A stretch of DNA of 64,000 nt from Exiguobacterium sp. (GCF_020832205.1 NZ_JAFIFD010000024.1:44224-108223); one strand, 5' to 3'. Shown: positions 1-9,997, counted from the first letter of the stretch. The notes: generated by a model from the sequence alone, not told the origin. Program-made: numbers and translations.

Positions 1-1458
1 GAAGTGTTCAGCTTCATCTCATGGGCACCGTTCACGTTCTTACCGATCTTCATTGCCATCACCGCGTCGAAACACTTCAAGACGAACACGTTCATCGCTG
101 TCGCGGCAAGTGCCGCCTTAGTCAGTCCGACATGGGCCGAGATGGCGGCACGCATCACGTCAGGGGAGACAATCAGTTTCCTCGGTCTTGCCTTATCAGG
201 GACGACGTACACCTCGTCCGTCTTACCACCGCTCTTCCTCGTTTGGATCTTATCTTACGTCGAGCGGTTCTTGAACCGGCATATGAATGAGGTTATTCGT
301 CCTTTGTTCGTCCCATTCTTCAGTTTGGTGCTCATGGTGCCGCTCACGATTCTCGTCATCGGACCGATCACGACGATGGGTGCGGTCGGAATCGCGAACG
401 GGTATAACTTCTTAGCGGAGAACGCACCAATGCTCGCCGGTGCCATCATCGGAGGACTTTGGCAAGTCGTCGTCATCTTCGGCGTCCATTGGGGTGTGAC
501 GCCGATGGTGCTCGCGAACTTCGACTTATACGGGCGGGACTCGTTCCAGGCCTATCAGACGATCGCCGTTATCGCCCAAGTCGGTGCCGTACTCGGTGTC
601 ATCTTGAAAGCGAAAAGTCAGGAAATCAAAAAAGTTGGTGTCTCGGCTGGCATCACCGGTCTGTTCGGGATCACCGAGCCTGCCATCTACGGTGTGACGC
701 TCCGTTTCAAAAAACCGTTCATCTTCGGGTGCATTTCGGGTGCGACCGGTGCCATCGTCGCGAGTTTCTTCAACCCGTACTACTTCGCCTACGCCGGCTT
801 ACCAGGTCCGCTCACACTCGTCAACGGGATCAGTGAAGACGTACCGACGTCGATTTGGGGACTGTTAATTGGAACGGCGATTGCCATCATCCTTCCGGTC
901 GTCTTGATTCAAATTTTCGGCTTCGGGGAAGATACGGCCAAACAGGCAAACGAAGAATTAGCGACACCGGCAGCTTCTGAAGCGAGTGCGACGGTCGTTC
1001 AAGAAGAAACAGTCACATCACCGCTTTCAGGCCGTGTCATCACATTGACCGATGTTCCGGACGACGTGTTCAGCTCCGGCGCGATGGGGAAAGGTTATGC
1101 CGTCGAACCAGACGGGAATGAAGTCATTGCACCGTTCGATGGGACGGTCGTCATGGTCGCACCGACGAAGCATGCAATCGGTCTCCGTTCGAACTCAGGA
1201 ATCGAGCTCTTGATTCATATCGGGCTCGATACGGTGACGCTCGACGGCAAACCGTTCACGGTGCACGTCAACGATGGGGACAGTTTCAAAGCGGGCGATG
1301 TGTTGACGTCATTCGACCGCGACATGATCGCTGCCCACAACATTTCAGCAATCACACCGGTCATCGTGACGAATAGCGCGACATACGCCGATGTGCTCGT
1401 CCAACCAAACCAAAAAACAGATTCAACACAAGCGATGCTCACGGTTGTGAACAATTAA
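1..1458 (+). CDS. beta-glucoside PTS transporter, IIC-IIA part (5' truncated by window)
   Basis: The reading frame is open from the first base, so this is the C-terminal part of a gene that begins upstream. The first ~310 residues form hydrophobic segments typical of the EIIC membrane domain, including the motif GITEPAIYGV. After an Ala/Glu-rich linker comes an EIIA domain of the glucose/Crr type with the phosphorylated histidine in LLIHIGLDTV. This order (IIB-)IIC-IIA is that of beta-glucoside permeases such as BglP, which import and phosphorylate aryl- or beta-glucosides. The 6-phospho-beta-glucosidase gene follows after 12 bases with its own AGGAGG site, so the two form an operon. Substrate specificity cannot be read from the sequence. 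The IIB domain should lie upstream of the window. Confidence 0.93.
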   Translation, partial: EVFSFISWAPFTFLPIFIAITASKHFKTNTFIAVAASAALVSPTWAEMAARITSGETISFLGLALSGTTYTSSVLPPLFLVWILSYVERFLNRHMNEVIRPLFVPFFSLVLMVPLTILVIGPITTMGAVGIANGYNFLAENAPMLAGAIIGGLWQVVVIFGVHWGVTPMVLANFDLYGRDSFQAYQTIAVIAQVGAVLGVILKAKSQEIKKVGVSAGITGLFGITEPAIYGVTLRFKKPFIFGCISGATGAIVASFFNPYYFAYAGLPGPLTLVNGISEDVPTSIWGLLIGTAIAIILPVVLIQIFGFGEDTAKQANEELATPAASEASATVVQEETVTSPLSGRVITLTDVPDDVFSSGAMGKGYAVEPDGNEVIAPFDGTVVMVAPTKHAIGLRSNSGIELLIHIGLDTVTLDGKPFTVHVNDGDSFKAGDVLTSFDRDMIAAHNISAITPVIVTNSATYADVLVQPNQKTDSTQAMLTVVNN

Positions 1459-2925
<1,467 letters not shown>

Positions 2926-2931
2926 TCTCAG

Positions 2932-2973
2932 ACTCCTTTTGATGATCTTAATGATTGTCAAAAGGAGTTTTTT
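2932..2973 (+). terminator. Rho-independent terminator of the beta-glucoside operon
   Basis: An 11-bp stem (ACTCCTTTTGA paired with TCAAAAGGAGT) closes a loop of about 17 bases and runs into TTTTTT. Confidence 0.85.
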
Positions 2974-3009
2974 GTATAATGAAGAAGTGAGAGAAATGAG
3001 GGAGATCAG

Positions 3010-3771
3010 ATGAGCCACATCACGATTCGCCTAGATTCGAGGGTAAACGCGCAGCGTGACCGGAACTGGGCAAAGAAACACATCACAGCGGTTCACTCGT
3101 CATACGTCTTTGAAGAATTGCTATCACGTGCGTTGTCACGTTTCATGGAAAGCGGGGACATTCGTTTCAGAGACCTTGATGTGATAGGGATCAACCTTAT
3201 CTATGCTGAGACACATCATACATACAACATACATACGTTTGATGACACACATCATCAACGAGTGACACACGAGTTCACGCATGAGACGTTCGATTACGAG
3301 ACGTATGTGATGATGCTAGAGGAGAAAGAGAAGTTTCACCAGTTCGCGATGGTCATTCGGGACGTGCTCGTGCCATTGTTAGATGAACAGATGATCAGCA
3401 CAGAACGGCCGATTTCTGACATCATCGAGCATTGCCTGAAACAGATTGAAATGAACGACTATAAGTTGGTCGTCTTGTTGAATAAGACGCCGAAAGCGAA
3501 CAAAAAACGCAATCAGATCGTGCTTTTCAAATTGATCGTCTCGGTGACCGGTGCGACGTTTTGGATTGAAGGGTACGAAAAAGGGATAAGACTGTTTCAT
3601 ACGAAGGTGATTGAGGAGATTGCGAGCTTTAACGCGTTCTCATTATATTTCGGGACGAGTCGTTGGGAGTCAGACGATGTGTTCGTCATTCAATCTGACG
3701 TCCGGAACTGGAACGCACGCATCGATTTCAGAAGTGGGGACATCGACATCTATAAACGAGCACGAGTATAA
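3010..3771 (+). CDS. hypothetical protein (253 aa)
   Basis: I do not recognise a family. The protein is soluble, rich in His, Asp and Arg, and has no signal peptide or membrane segment. A middle part (about 95-155) is probably helical; the last 90 residues look like alternating beta strands. A GAGGGAGAT ribosome site precedes the ATG. It opens an AT-richer patch of unknown genes and may be co-transcribed with the decayed small frame 15 bases downstream. Confidence 0.7.
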   Translation: MSHITIRLDSRVNAQRDRNWAKKHITAVHSSYVFEELLSRALSRFMESGDIRFRDLDVIGINLIYAETHHTYNIHTFDDTHHQRVTHEFTHETFDYETYVMMLEEKEKFHQFAMVIRDVLVPLLDEQMISTERPISDIIEHCLKQIEMNDYKLVVLLNKTPKANKKRNQIVLFKLIVSVTGATFWIEGYEKGIRLFHTKVIEEIASFNAFSLYFGTSRWESDDVFVIQSDVRNWNARIDFRSGDIDIYKRARV

Positions 3772-3785
3772 GGAGAAGAAACAAG

Positions 3786-3915
3786 ATGAATAAAAAATGC
3801 TGAGTTTTTACACGATATCATCCAAGATACTATCCAAGTAGAAGCCAAACAGAACGCTGATGCATTGTATTTAATCCTCGAAATATGCATCCAAAAGAAA
3901 ACGTATTTCAAATGA
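3786..3915 (+). pseudogene. small ORF broken by an A-homopolymer frameshift
   Basis: AAGGAG lies 8 bases before an ATG at 3786, but the frame closes after five codons. Removing one A from the A6 run at 3792-3797 gives an uninterrupted 42-codon frame beginning MNKNAEFLHDII and ending at the TGA at 3913-3915. The well-placed ribosome site and the plausible helical peptide suggest a real small gene with a +1 lesion or a base-call error. The function is unknown. Confidence 0.4.
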
Positions 3916-3974
3916 TATAAATCTGAAATGGACATGACTTGCAACGCTATATTACATACGATTGGAGACAGACA

Positions 3975-4439
3975 ATGTTATCCCTTAAACGGTCAACGAT
4001 ACATGAAGCAGCTGTTCTGTTAGATATACAAAAAGAAGCTTTTCAAGAAGATTTAATCACCTACGAAGATTATGAGACGAACCCCGTCAACGAGCCGATC
4101 GAGCGTCTAATCAAGAAAATTCAACTATTTATTCATTACACCATCTGGATTGATGGAGAGATTGCTGGTGGAGCAGACGTACGCGATAACGGTGACGGGA
4201 AGTATCGTTTGAATCGAGTTTTTTTATCGAAACAGTATCAAAATAAAGGCTTCGGAACAGAATTGATTCACCTAATTGAGGCACAATTTCCTCTCGCTAA
4301 AGAATGGGTTCTGGATACGCCTCATTTGAATACTAGGAATCATCATTTCTATGAGAAGCTTGGCTACAAACGACAGGGACAGCATCACGTCAATCATAAA
4401 CTGATATTGATTGACTATGTAAAGAAGATGGGAGTATAA
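3975..4439 (+). CDS. GNAT family N-acetyltransferase
   Basis: Protein of 154 residues, a standard single GNAT domain. Motif A is VFLSKQYQNKGFGTELIHLIE, with the acetyl-CoA loop QNKGFG. Motif B contains NHHFYEKLGYKRQG, the usual YEKLGF-like hallmark. It should transfer acetyl from acetyl-CoA to an amine; the substrate is not predictable. I chose the ATG at 3975 because GGAGA lies 8 bases upstream; a further in-frame ATG at 3939 has no ribosome site and adds 12 residues not typical of the family. The gene is AT-richer than the surrounding core genes. Confidence 0.85.
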   Translation: MLSLKRSTIHEAAVLLDIQKEAFQEDLITYEDYETNPVNEPIERLIKKIQLFIHYTIWIDGEIAGGADVRDNGDGKYRLNRVFLSKQYQNKGFGTELIHLIEAQFPLAKEWVLDTPHLNTRNHHFYEKLGYKRQGQHHVNHKLILIDYVKKMGV

Positions 4440-4475
4440 ATCATAGCTCATCTTTTATTAAAAAGGAGGAAACAA

Positions 4476-5498
4476 ATGAGCAAACTCATATCAAAATTCG
4501 AAAGAGTCGAAAAGATGATACAGAAATATCCGAACGCATTTACCGTTGGACCTGGAGCATCTGAAACTGACATCGATGAAGTAGAAAAGAGTCTTGGAGT
4601 GACGTTCCCAGCGATGTATCGAAAATTCTTGTTGCAATATAGCTACTTGATTACGGAAGATGAATCCATCTGGGGGATTTCTCCTGAAGAAAATACATAC
4701 GATATCGTTTCTCAAACGAAAGAGTTCAACAAAGAGCTTATGAGACGGTTCGTTCCGACGTTGCCCTCGTCTTTATTCGGGATTCAAGAAGGTGAGTTTG
4801 ATTTATCCATGATTTGTATGGATACGAGTGCAAGGGTTGAGAATGGAATAGATAGGAAGATTAGTGTCTATCCACCTGAACCGATTGGGCCAGAGTATTT
4901 AGAAGATTCCTTCACAGAGATGTTTTATGAAGTTTGTCGAAGCGCCGTTTCTACTTATTCAAGTAAGATGAGTACTACGGAAAGACCGGACGTTGACGCT
5001 CGGCTTTCGAAGCCTCTCTCGCATAGTATTCCACAAGATTCATATCAACAGGCGAAACAATTGATTCTTGAGCACCCTGAGCTTTCGGAGTTAGGAAGTG
5101 GCTATACCAATCAACAAGTTATAGCTATCGAAAACAAACTAGGGGTAACATTTAAAGGGAGCTACGCTACGTTCTTGAAAGAGTTCGGGGGAGGGCTATT
5201 CGGAGAGAATATATTCTTTTCTTTGGAGGATGAAGAATTGATTGAAATTAACCGACAACTTCATCATCCGACTGACTATGAATATGGGCTGGCAGAAAAT
5301 CTAATAGCTGTTTATTATGACGACTTAGAAGACTTTTATGCTTGCCTTGATCTTGATAACGAGGTGAACGGAGAGCCGAGTGTCGTGTACAGGAACACGA
5401 ACGTCCCAGAAGAAGATTATGATCACGATGAACGTCTACTGTCATTTGAGGAATTCTTTCTGCATATTATTAAAGATACAATAGCCATTAATGAATAG
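4476..5498 (+). CDS. tandem SMI1/KNR4 (SUKH) domain protein
   Basis: A 340-residue soluble protein with two SUKH-like domains. The first (about 1-150) has the family pattern SETDIDEVEKSLGVTFPAMYRKFLLQYS. The second (about 195-335) repeats it as TNQQVIAIENKLGVTFKGSYATFLKEFGGG. SUKH proteins are best known as immunity proteins against polymorphic contact or secreted toxins, and also occur alone. No toxin gene is visible beside it, so it may be an orphan immunity gene or have a housekeeping role. A very strong site (AAAGGAGGAAACAA) precedes the ATG. The region is AT-richer than its surroundings, which would fit horizontal gain. Confidence 0.8.
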   Translation: MSKLISKFERVEKMIQKYPNAFTVGPGASETDIDEVEKSLGVTFPAMYRKFLLQYSYLITEDESIWGISPEENTYDIVSQTKEFNKELMRRFVPTLPSSLFGIQEGEFDLSMICMDTSARVENGIDRKISVYPPEPIGPEYLEDSFTEMFYEVCRSAVSTYSSKMSTTERPDVDARLSKPLSHSIPQDSYQQAKQLILEHPELSELGSGYTNQQVIAIENKLGVTFKGSYATFLKEFGGGLFGENIFFSLEDEELIEINRQLHHPTDYEYGLAENLIAVYYDDLEDFYACLDLDNEVNGEPSVVYRNTNVPEEDYDHDERLLSFEEFFLHIIKDTIAINE

Positions 5499-5526
5499 GT
5501 CAGGTGACTCGCTATAAAGCAGATTG

Positions 5527-5564
5527 AACCCCTTAGTAAAGAGTATGTTCTTTACTAAGGGGTT
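5527..5564 (+). terminator. terminator after the SUKH gene
   Basis: A perfect 15-bp stem (AACCCCTTAGTAAAG with its complement) closes an 8-base loop. The following tract is only CTCCTATTT, so it is a strong hairpin with a weak U-run. Confidence 0.7.
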
Positions 5565-5571
5565 CTCCTAT

Positions 5572-5855
5572 TTAAAATGTCGCTTCCAATTTTTTCTCTT
5601 TACCCGCCATCCAGACTTCGCTATAGACGGGCCGTCATGCTTCGTGAACGAGCTGCTTGGTAAGTCGGCTAGCTCATAACCAGACGTCGGCAACCATTCG
5701 GCATATGTCTTGGCCATCGTCTCCTGGAGCGTCTCTGGGAAAGGCCAAGTATTCGGAAAAACTGCCCACAGGTTCGACGCAGCAGTAACGGGAGGGCCCG
5801 GTCTTGCATCAAAATAAACAAGTCCATAACGGATTGCCTTCTGTCGTTCATTTTA
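5572..5855 (-). pseudogene. remnant of an AraC-type effector-binding (GyrI-like) domain
   Basis: Read on the minus strand, this stretch has a family-like ending in two frames. Bases from about 5850 down to 5632 give KAIRYGLVYFDARP, then NTWPFPETLQETMAKTYAEW and LPTSGYELADLP, the C-terminal pattern of GyrI-like/AraC effector-binding domains. At about 5627-5632 the frame must shift by one base, after which VYSEVWMAGKEKK completes the typical end and stops at 5572-5574. Upstream the frame is closed by a stop and no N-terminal half is present. I conclude it is a decayed fragment, probably from a one-base deletion plus 5' loss. Confidence 0.6.
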
Positions 5856-5938
5856 AAAATCAGGTAATTACCGATAACTCCTCCTATAATGAAACAGAAC
5901 ACTGTCACCAATCGCTCATTAAGAAGGAGGAAGAGTCG

Positions 5939-6202
5939 ATGAAGAAACTACTTTATGCCACCGTCGCAGGGATTGCGCTATTCACGATGAGCGTTACCCC
6001 GACGTCATCCGTCGATGCCGCTGCCAAGAAATTCAAGAACTGCACCGAGTTAAACAAAACGTATAAAGGCGGAGTCGCAAAAAACAAGACCGTCAAAAAT
6101 GTAGGTGGAAAAACAAAATTTAAACCGCATGTCGATGCAGCGCTGTATCAAGCAAACATCACGAAAGACCGGGATAAAGACGGCATCGCTTGTGAACGAT
6201 AA
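5939..6202 (+). CDS. secreted excalibur calcium-binding domain protein
   Basis: An 87-residue protein with a signal peptide (MKKLLYATVAGIALFTMSV, cleavage near VDAA) and a C-terminal excalibur domain. The domain shows FKNCTELNKTYKGGV and ends with DKDGIACER, the Dx(D/N)xDG calcium loop with two cysteines that probably pair. Such domains occur alone or at the end of thermonuclease-like proteins. It is exported; its role outside the cell is unknown. AAGGAGG lies 8 bases before the chosen ATG, which fixes the start. Confidence 0.88.
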   Translation: MKKLLYATVAGIALFTMSVTPTSSVDAAAKKFKNCTELNKTYKGGVAKNKTVKNVGGKTKFKPHVDAALYQANITKDRDKDGIACER

Positions 6203-6237
6203 CAGACTGGGGGCTCGTCCTCAGTCTGTTTTATTTT
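6201..6237. terminator. bidirectional terminator between converging genes
   Basis: A 9-bp stem (AACAGACTG / CAGTCTGTT) is followed by TTATTTTT on the plus strand. It overlaps the last codons and the stop of the converging minus-strand gene at 6221. Confidence 0.75.
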
Positions 6238-6766
6238 TGAACTCGTATGTCACGTTACCGGCAGCATCATACCCGGTGATTAACTCGATTGACTCGATTT
6301 GATCGACGATGACGAACCAGACATCATTCCCGGCCTTCGTCTTTAACAACTCTGGTTCGTACTGCTCTCCGTTCAATTCGACGACGACTCGAGTCGTCAT
6401 GCCTTGGTTCACGCCGTAGAGGATGTCGTAGGGCACACCCCCTGACCGATTTTCGCACGTTTGGCCGGCAGTCGACCACATGAGATCTTCCTCAGACAGA
6501 GAAATCGAAGCGATCGACTCGATGCGGTCGTCGATGGTAATTTCGAGGCCAACGCCTTGTGTGGATGTGTCGTCGCTCAACTCGTCGACATAACGTTGCG
6601 TGAAAAAGCGAAGACTCATGTCACGGTCAGTCAGGTCGTAAGTGAGAATCGGTTCCGCTCCCTCAGGCAACTGGGGTTGCTTCGTCTTCTCAACTCCCCA
6701 GGCAACTCCGGCTGATAACAACAATACGGAAACAATCATCAGGACAATCTTTTGCTGACGCTTCAT
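6221..6766 (-). CDS. hypothetical membrane-anchored or secreted protein (181 aa)
   Basis: The N terminus (MKRQQKIVLMIVSVLLLSAGVAWG) is a signal peptide or single membrane anchor; the remaining ~155 residues are acidic and extracytoplasmic. There is no lipobox and I recognise no family. Two cysteines are present, one in the signal-distal part (AGQTCENRSG). Its start overlaps the stop of the alpha/beta hydrolase gene by four bases (ATGA), so translation is coupled and the two are co-expressed. Confidence 0.75.
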   Translation of the reverse strand: MKRQQKIVLMIVSVLLLSAGVAWGVEKTKQPQLPEGAEPILTYDLTDRDMSLRFFTQRYVDELSDDTSTQGVGLEITIDDRIESIASISLSEEDLMWSTAGQTCENRSGGVPYDILYGVNQGMTTRVVVELNGEQYEPELLKTKAGNDVWFVIVDQIESIELITGYDAAGNVTYEFKNKTD

Positions 6767-7623
6767 CTAAGACCACTCACTTTCTGAGATTGTAAAAACT
6801 GGAGCACCTGTTCAATCGGGAACGCAGGGTTCCAATGGACGAAATGGCCCCCAGTCAGACGTATGTAGGTAATTGGCAGCTCATGCCGTTGCAGGTCGAT
6901 AATGGCTGACTTCGTCAATCGGGCTTCTTTGGCGTCCAGTCCGACAAAATCAGCGTAGACGAGCAAGGTCGGTACTTGAAGTGAACGCATAAGAAATGGC
7001 ACATCAAGGTGATAGAAGCCGAACAACAACTGTAATCCACCTCGTTCGAGCTTGGCTGGTGCGTCCAACGCATGACGAATCTCATCTCGTTCAGGGAGAC
7101 CGGTCTGCTTACAAAAAACTTGGAACCTGTCATCTGAGATGGATGAGGACGGTTTGTCCGACACCACTTTTCGTTCGATGTGCTCTAAAAACCGCGGTCC
7201 TAGCAGACGATAGAGTCCGCTCAAGATCGGTACTGCGAAGCCAAAGACCTCATACTCTTTTATAGGAACGCGCGGGAACGACTTGTGTCCTTGGTCGAGC
7301 AACACGAGCCGCTCCACTTGTTCGGGATAATGAACAGCGAAAGCGAGCGCGACGGCGCCGCCGAGCGAGTGAGCGATCACGTGTACGGGACCGAGTCGCC
7401 GGGACTCTACGTAGCCTTTGACCCAATCGGCCAACTGTTTGGCATCGACAACCTGTCCTATCCCTTCGCTTCTTCCGAACCCGGGCAAATCCAGCAAATG
7501 GACCTCAAATTCGTCGCGCAACGCCTCGGCGAGCGAACGCCCTTCCTCTCCAGTGAATCCACCGGACGGTAAAAACAAAACGGGGATCCCACGCCCGACC
7601 ACTTCTGCATGATAACGACTCAC
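6763..7623 (-). CDS. alpha/beta hydrolase
   Basis: A 286-residue alpha/beta hydrolase fold protein. The oxyanion region is LFLPSGGFTGEE, a DLPGFGRSEG segment follows, and the nucleophile elbow is HVIAHSLGGAVALAFA with serine in GHSLGG-like form. The late histidine is in LTGGHFVHWNP. It should hydrolyse an ester, amide or lactone; the substrate is not known. I place the start at the GTG at 7623 because AAAGGGG lies 8 bases upstream; another in-frame GTG lies at 7632. The frame remains open further upstream, but that part has no ribosome site. Confidence 0.85.
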   Translation of the reverse strand: MSRYHAEVVGRGIPVLFLPSGGFTGEEGRSLAEALRDEFEVHLLDLPGFGRSEGIGQVVDAKQLADWVKGYVESRRLGPVHVIAHSLGGAVALAFAVHYPEQVERLVLLDQGHKSFPRVPIKEYEVFGFAVPILSGLYRLLGPRFLEHIERKVVSDKPSSSISDDRFQVFCKQTGLPERDEIRHALDAPAKLERGGLQLLFGFYHLDVPFLMRSLQVPTLLVYADFVGLDAKEARLTKSAIIDLQRHELPITYIRLTGGHFVHWNPAFPIEQVLQFLQSQKVSGLR

Positions 7624-7718
7624 TCGACTCACCCCTTTCAACTCCCAATATCTGTATGTGTCTATTGTACGGGAAGAGACCAAAAAATTGTAGAAAAGTT
7701 CCTCATCTCGCCAGATGA

Positions 7719-7747
7719 TTGCGTATAAATCGGGGTATATCTATAAT
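7719..7747 (+). promoter_or_regulatory. sigma-A type promoter of the SDR gene
   Basis: TTGCGT at 7719-7724 and TATAAT at 7742-7747 are separated by exactly 17 bases. The start codon follows about 60 bases later. Confidence 0.75.
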
Positions 7748-7814
7748 GACATGTGTTCAGTCGCACTTGTCGTTTTTCTATGTCGTCCGTTACGTAGACA
7801 AGGAGGAATGCTGT

Positions 7815-8573
7815 GTGAAATTATCAGGGAAGACAGCGCTTGTGACCGGTGCCGGTTCAGGGATGGGACTCGCCATCGCCAAGCTTTTCGCAAAAGAAGG
7901 GGCGCGCATCGTCGCCGTCGACATGAACGGGGATGCGGTCGAAGCGGCGGTGCGTGACATTAAGGATGCTGGCGGCGAAGCGGTCGCGGTCGCGGGGAAC
8001 GTCACGAAGCAGGAAGACATCGACAAGATGGTTGAGACGGCAACGAATATGTTCGGCTCCCTCGACATCTTGGTCAACAACGCCGGCATCATGGACAACT
8101 TCTTGACGGTCGGAGAAGTGACCGACGAAGTGTGGGACCGGGTCATCGCCGTCAACTTGACTGGACCGATGAAATTGGCCCGGGCCGCGATTCAGGTCAT
8201 GGACAAGCAAGACTCGGGCGGAGTCATCATCAATAACGCCTCGGTCGGGGGGCTATTCGGGACGCGGGGCGGTGCTTCGTACGTCGCTTCGAAACATGCA
8301 CTGATCGGATTGACGAAAAACATTGCCGCAACATACGGTACGTTCCATAAGATTCGGGCGAACGCGATTGCCCCGGGCGGTGTGAATACGAACATCGGCG
8401 CCACGATCACCGCACCGAGCGAACTCGGGATGCGGGCCATCCAAGGAGCAGGGGAGGCACCGATGGGCGAACCGGAACAGATTGCCAAGGTCGCGCTCTT
8501 CCTCGCCTCGGATGATTCAAGTTTCGTCAACGGTGACGTGCTGAAAGCAGACGGCGGTTGGACCGCTCGCTAA
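7815..8573 (+). CDS. short-chain dehydrogenase/reductase
   Basis: A 252-residue classical SDR. The cofactor motif is TGAGSGMGLAIA, followed by the NNAG motif and the active-site YVASKHA (Tyr-x-x-x-Lys). The C terminus (SSFVNGDVLKADGGWTAR) is typical of 3-oxoacyl-ACP reductase-like and sugar or alcohol dehydrogenases. Asp after the second strand (AVDMNGD) suggests a preference for NAD(H). The true start is the GTG at 7815, 8 bases after AAGGAGG. The gene is monocistronic, with its own promoter and terminator, and converges on an AraC-type regulator. The substrate is unknown. Confidence 0.9.
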   Translation: MKLSGKTALVTGAGSGMGLAIAKLFAKEGARIVAVDMNGDAVEAAVRDIKDAGGEAVAVAGNVTKQEDIDKMVETATNMFGSLDILVNNAGIMDNFLTVGEVTDEVWDRVIAVNLTGPMKLARAAIQVMDKQDSGGVIINNASVGGLFGTRGGASYVASKHALIGLTKNIAATYGTFHKIRANAIAPGGVNTNIGATITAPSELGMRAIQGAGEAPMGEPEQIAKVALFLASDDSSFVNGDVLKADGGWTAR

Positions 8574-8583
8574 CTACAAAAAT

Positions 8584-8605
8584 AGCCGACTCATGTCGGC
8601 TTTTA
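8584..8605. terminator. terminator between SDR and AraC regulator
   Basis: A short GC-rich stem (AGCCGAC-TCAT-GTCGGCT) is followed by TTTAG. It also touches the end of the converging gene at 8603. Confidence 0.7.
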
Positions 8606-9424
8606 GTTTGCCTTCTTTCCTTTACGGTAGGCAAGTGGCGTAACTTTATGTACTTTCTTAAACGTTTGGACGAAATGGCTGACGCTCGAATAGCCGAACT
8701 GGTCCGCGATCACGGCGACCGAATCAGACGTCTCCTTTAATCGACGCGCCGCCGCTTCCATCCGGACGTCACACGCATATGAGAGCGGGGTCGTCTCACA
8801 CCACTTCGTGAAATAGCGGCAACATTCCGCTCGGCTCAAGCCCCCCGCAGTGGCGATTTGCTCGAGAGTCAGACGATGCGTGACGTGTGCATGGATATGA
8901 GCGAGCATCGCCGTCATCCGATCTTTCCCCGTCATGCGTGGAGGTTCCTCGCATTTTTGCTGTATCCAATAGCGCCAGAGGACGGTCGATTGGAGCGCGG
9001 CGTCGAGACAAGAGAACGGGGTATCGGATTTAACGGTCCGGGCTACCTTATCGATTGTATCAAGCACCGCCTTTTCGGGGCGATTTGTCGGTGTCAGCTG
9101 TTTCCTCGTCAGATGAGACGTGTTCATATAAGGCGTCACATACTGTTCCGCCAACGCCGGTGCGAACAAATCATACGGGTCGACCTTGATCTCCACGAGA
9201 CGGGTCTCGTCGGTCCATCCGACGCGTCTCATCAATTGCCCCGGACCGACAAGGAGCCCCGTTCCCGTTTTGAGCCGGATCTTTTCCCCATTGAGCAACA
9301 AGTCGGCTCGACCTTGCCTGACGATGAACGCATGGAAATGCGTCGTCACGTCTAATCCGATCGTCGGCACCTGTTCGCCCGACCATTCTACATAAAGAAT
9401 CGTTCCTGTATCGTTCAAACTCAT
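8603..9424 (-). CDS. AraC family transcriptional regulator
   Basis: A 273-residue regulator with an N-terminal cupin-like sensor (about 15-100; HFHAFIVRQGRADLLLNGEK, GTGLLVGPGQ) and a C-terminal AraC DNA-binding domain (about 170-270). The latter has two helix-turn-helix units, LTLEQIATAGGLSRAECCRYF and DSVAVIADQFGYSSVSHFVQTFKK. It probably senses a small molecule and controls nearby genes, but the target cannot be read. The start at 9424 directly follows AGGTGG, an unusually tight spacing, so a slightly different start is possible. The frame is open upstream to 9733, but that part overlaps the DUF1294 gene and is not protein-like. Confidence 0.88.
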   Translation of the reverse strand: MSLNDTGTILYVEWSGEQVPTIGLDVTTHFHAFIVRQGRADLLLNGEKIRLKTGTGLLVGPGQLMRRVGWTDETRLVEIKVDPYDLFAPALAEQYVTPYMNTSHLTRKQLTPTNRPEKAVLDTIDKVARTVKSDTPFSCLDAALQSTVLWRYWIQQKCEEPPRMTGKDRMTAMLAHIHAHVTHRLTLEQIATAGGLSRAECCRYFTKWCETTPLSYACDVRMEAAARRLKETSDSVAVIADQFGYSSVSHFVQTFKKVHKVTPLAYRKGKKAN

Positions 9425-9561
9425 CCACCTCAACAATAGAACATTTCTTTTGAATTTCCGCCGTCCTGATAATCTATTTCCAGTTAAAAAGACGATGATT
9501 CTGACATTTCTGATCCATCCTCGCGAAAATGGACGAATCATGTTCCTTCTATATAATGGCG

Positions 9562-9822
9562 TTAAAAGATGAAGTACGCCGTGATGCCTGCGTGAATCAA
9601 GATCGCAATCGGCACGCCGAGCCGAAAGGCTGGCTTCAACGTCTTGTGACGAAACAGCCGCATCGCCACATACGCGCCGAACGCCCCGCCGACCCATACC
9701 ATCGTGAGCAACGTTTTTTCCGAAATACGCCACGAACCGGCTTTTGCCCGTCGTTTATCGAGAAAGAATGTCATAAAAGCTAGTAAATTAGTCACAATGT
9801 AATATAGCAGTAATAGTTCCAA
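9562..9822 (-). CDS. DUF1294 family small membrane protein
   Basis: An 86-residue membrane protein with two or three helices. The segment MTFFLDKRRAKAGSWRISE followed by LLTMVWVGGAFGAYVAMRLFRHKT is the DUF1294 signature, including the conserved D-K-x-x-A and G-G-x-x-G elements. The function of the family is unknown. It is upstream of the AraC regulator on the same strand with a 137-base gap, so they are not necessarily co-transcribed. Confidence 0.88.
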   Translation of the reverse strand: MELLLLYYIVTNLLAFMTFFLDKRRAKAGSWRISEKTLLTMVWVGGAFGAYVAMRLFRHKTLKPAFRLGVPIAILIHAGITAYFIF

Positions 9823-9911
9823 AGACTATCCACCCCTTTCTTCTCCGTTCAGTATACCTCGAAACGGCTCAACAAAGCCATTTGTATCCGATTTGTAAGA
9901 AACTCACCCTT

Positions 9912-9997
9912 GACTTCGCACCAATAAAGTTCTGTAACTGAACTGATATCACTCTCATATCGCACTGTAACGGCGCTGAAATATAGAGGTGTTACAG
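9912..9997 (+). promoter_or_regulatory. possible promoter and CTGTAAC repeats upstream of the LysM-3D gene
   Basis: TTGACT at 9911-9916 lies 17 bases before TGTAAC, a weak -10 candidate. The heptamer CTGTAAC occurs directly at 9932-9938 and 9965-9971 and inverted at 9991-9997. TGTAAC also fits a WalR half-site, but the spacing of the WalR tandem box is not met. Confidence 0.35.

Noticed and set aside
9425..9733. N-terminal extension of the AraC regulator
   Set aside because: The extra frame overlaps the DUF1294 gene, lacks a start signal and has no fold-like composition.
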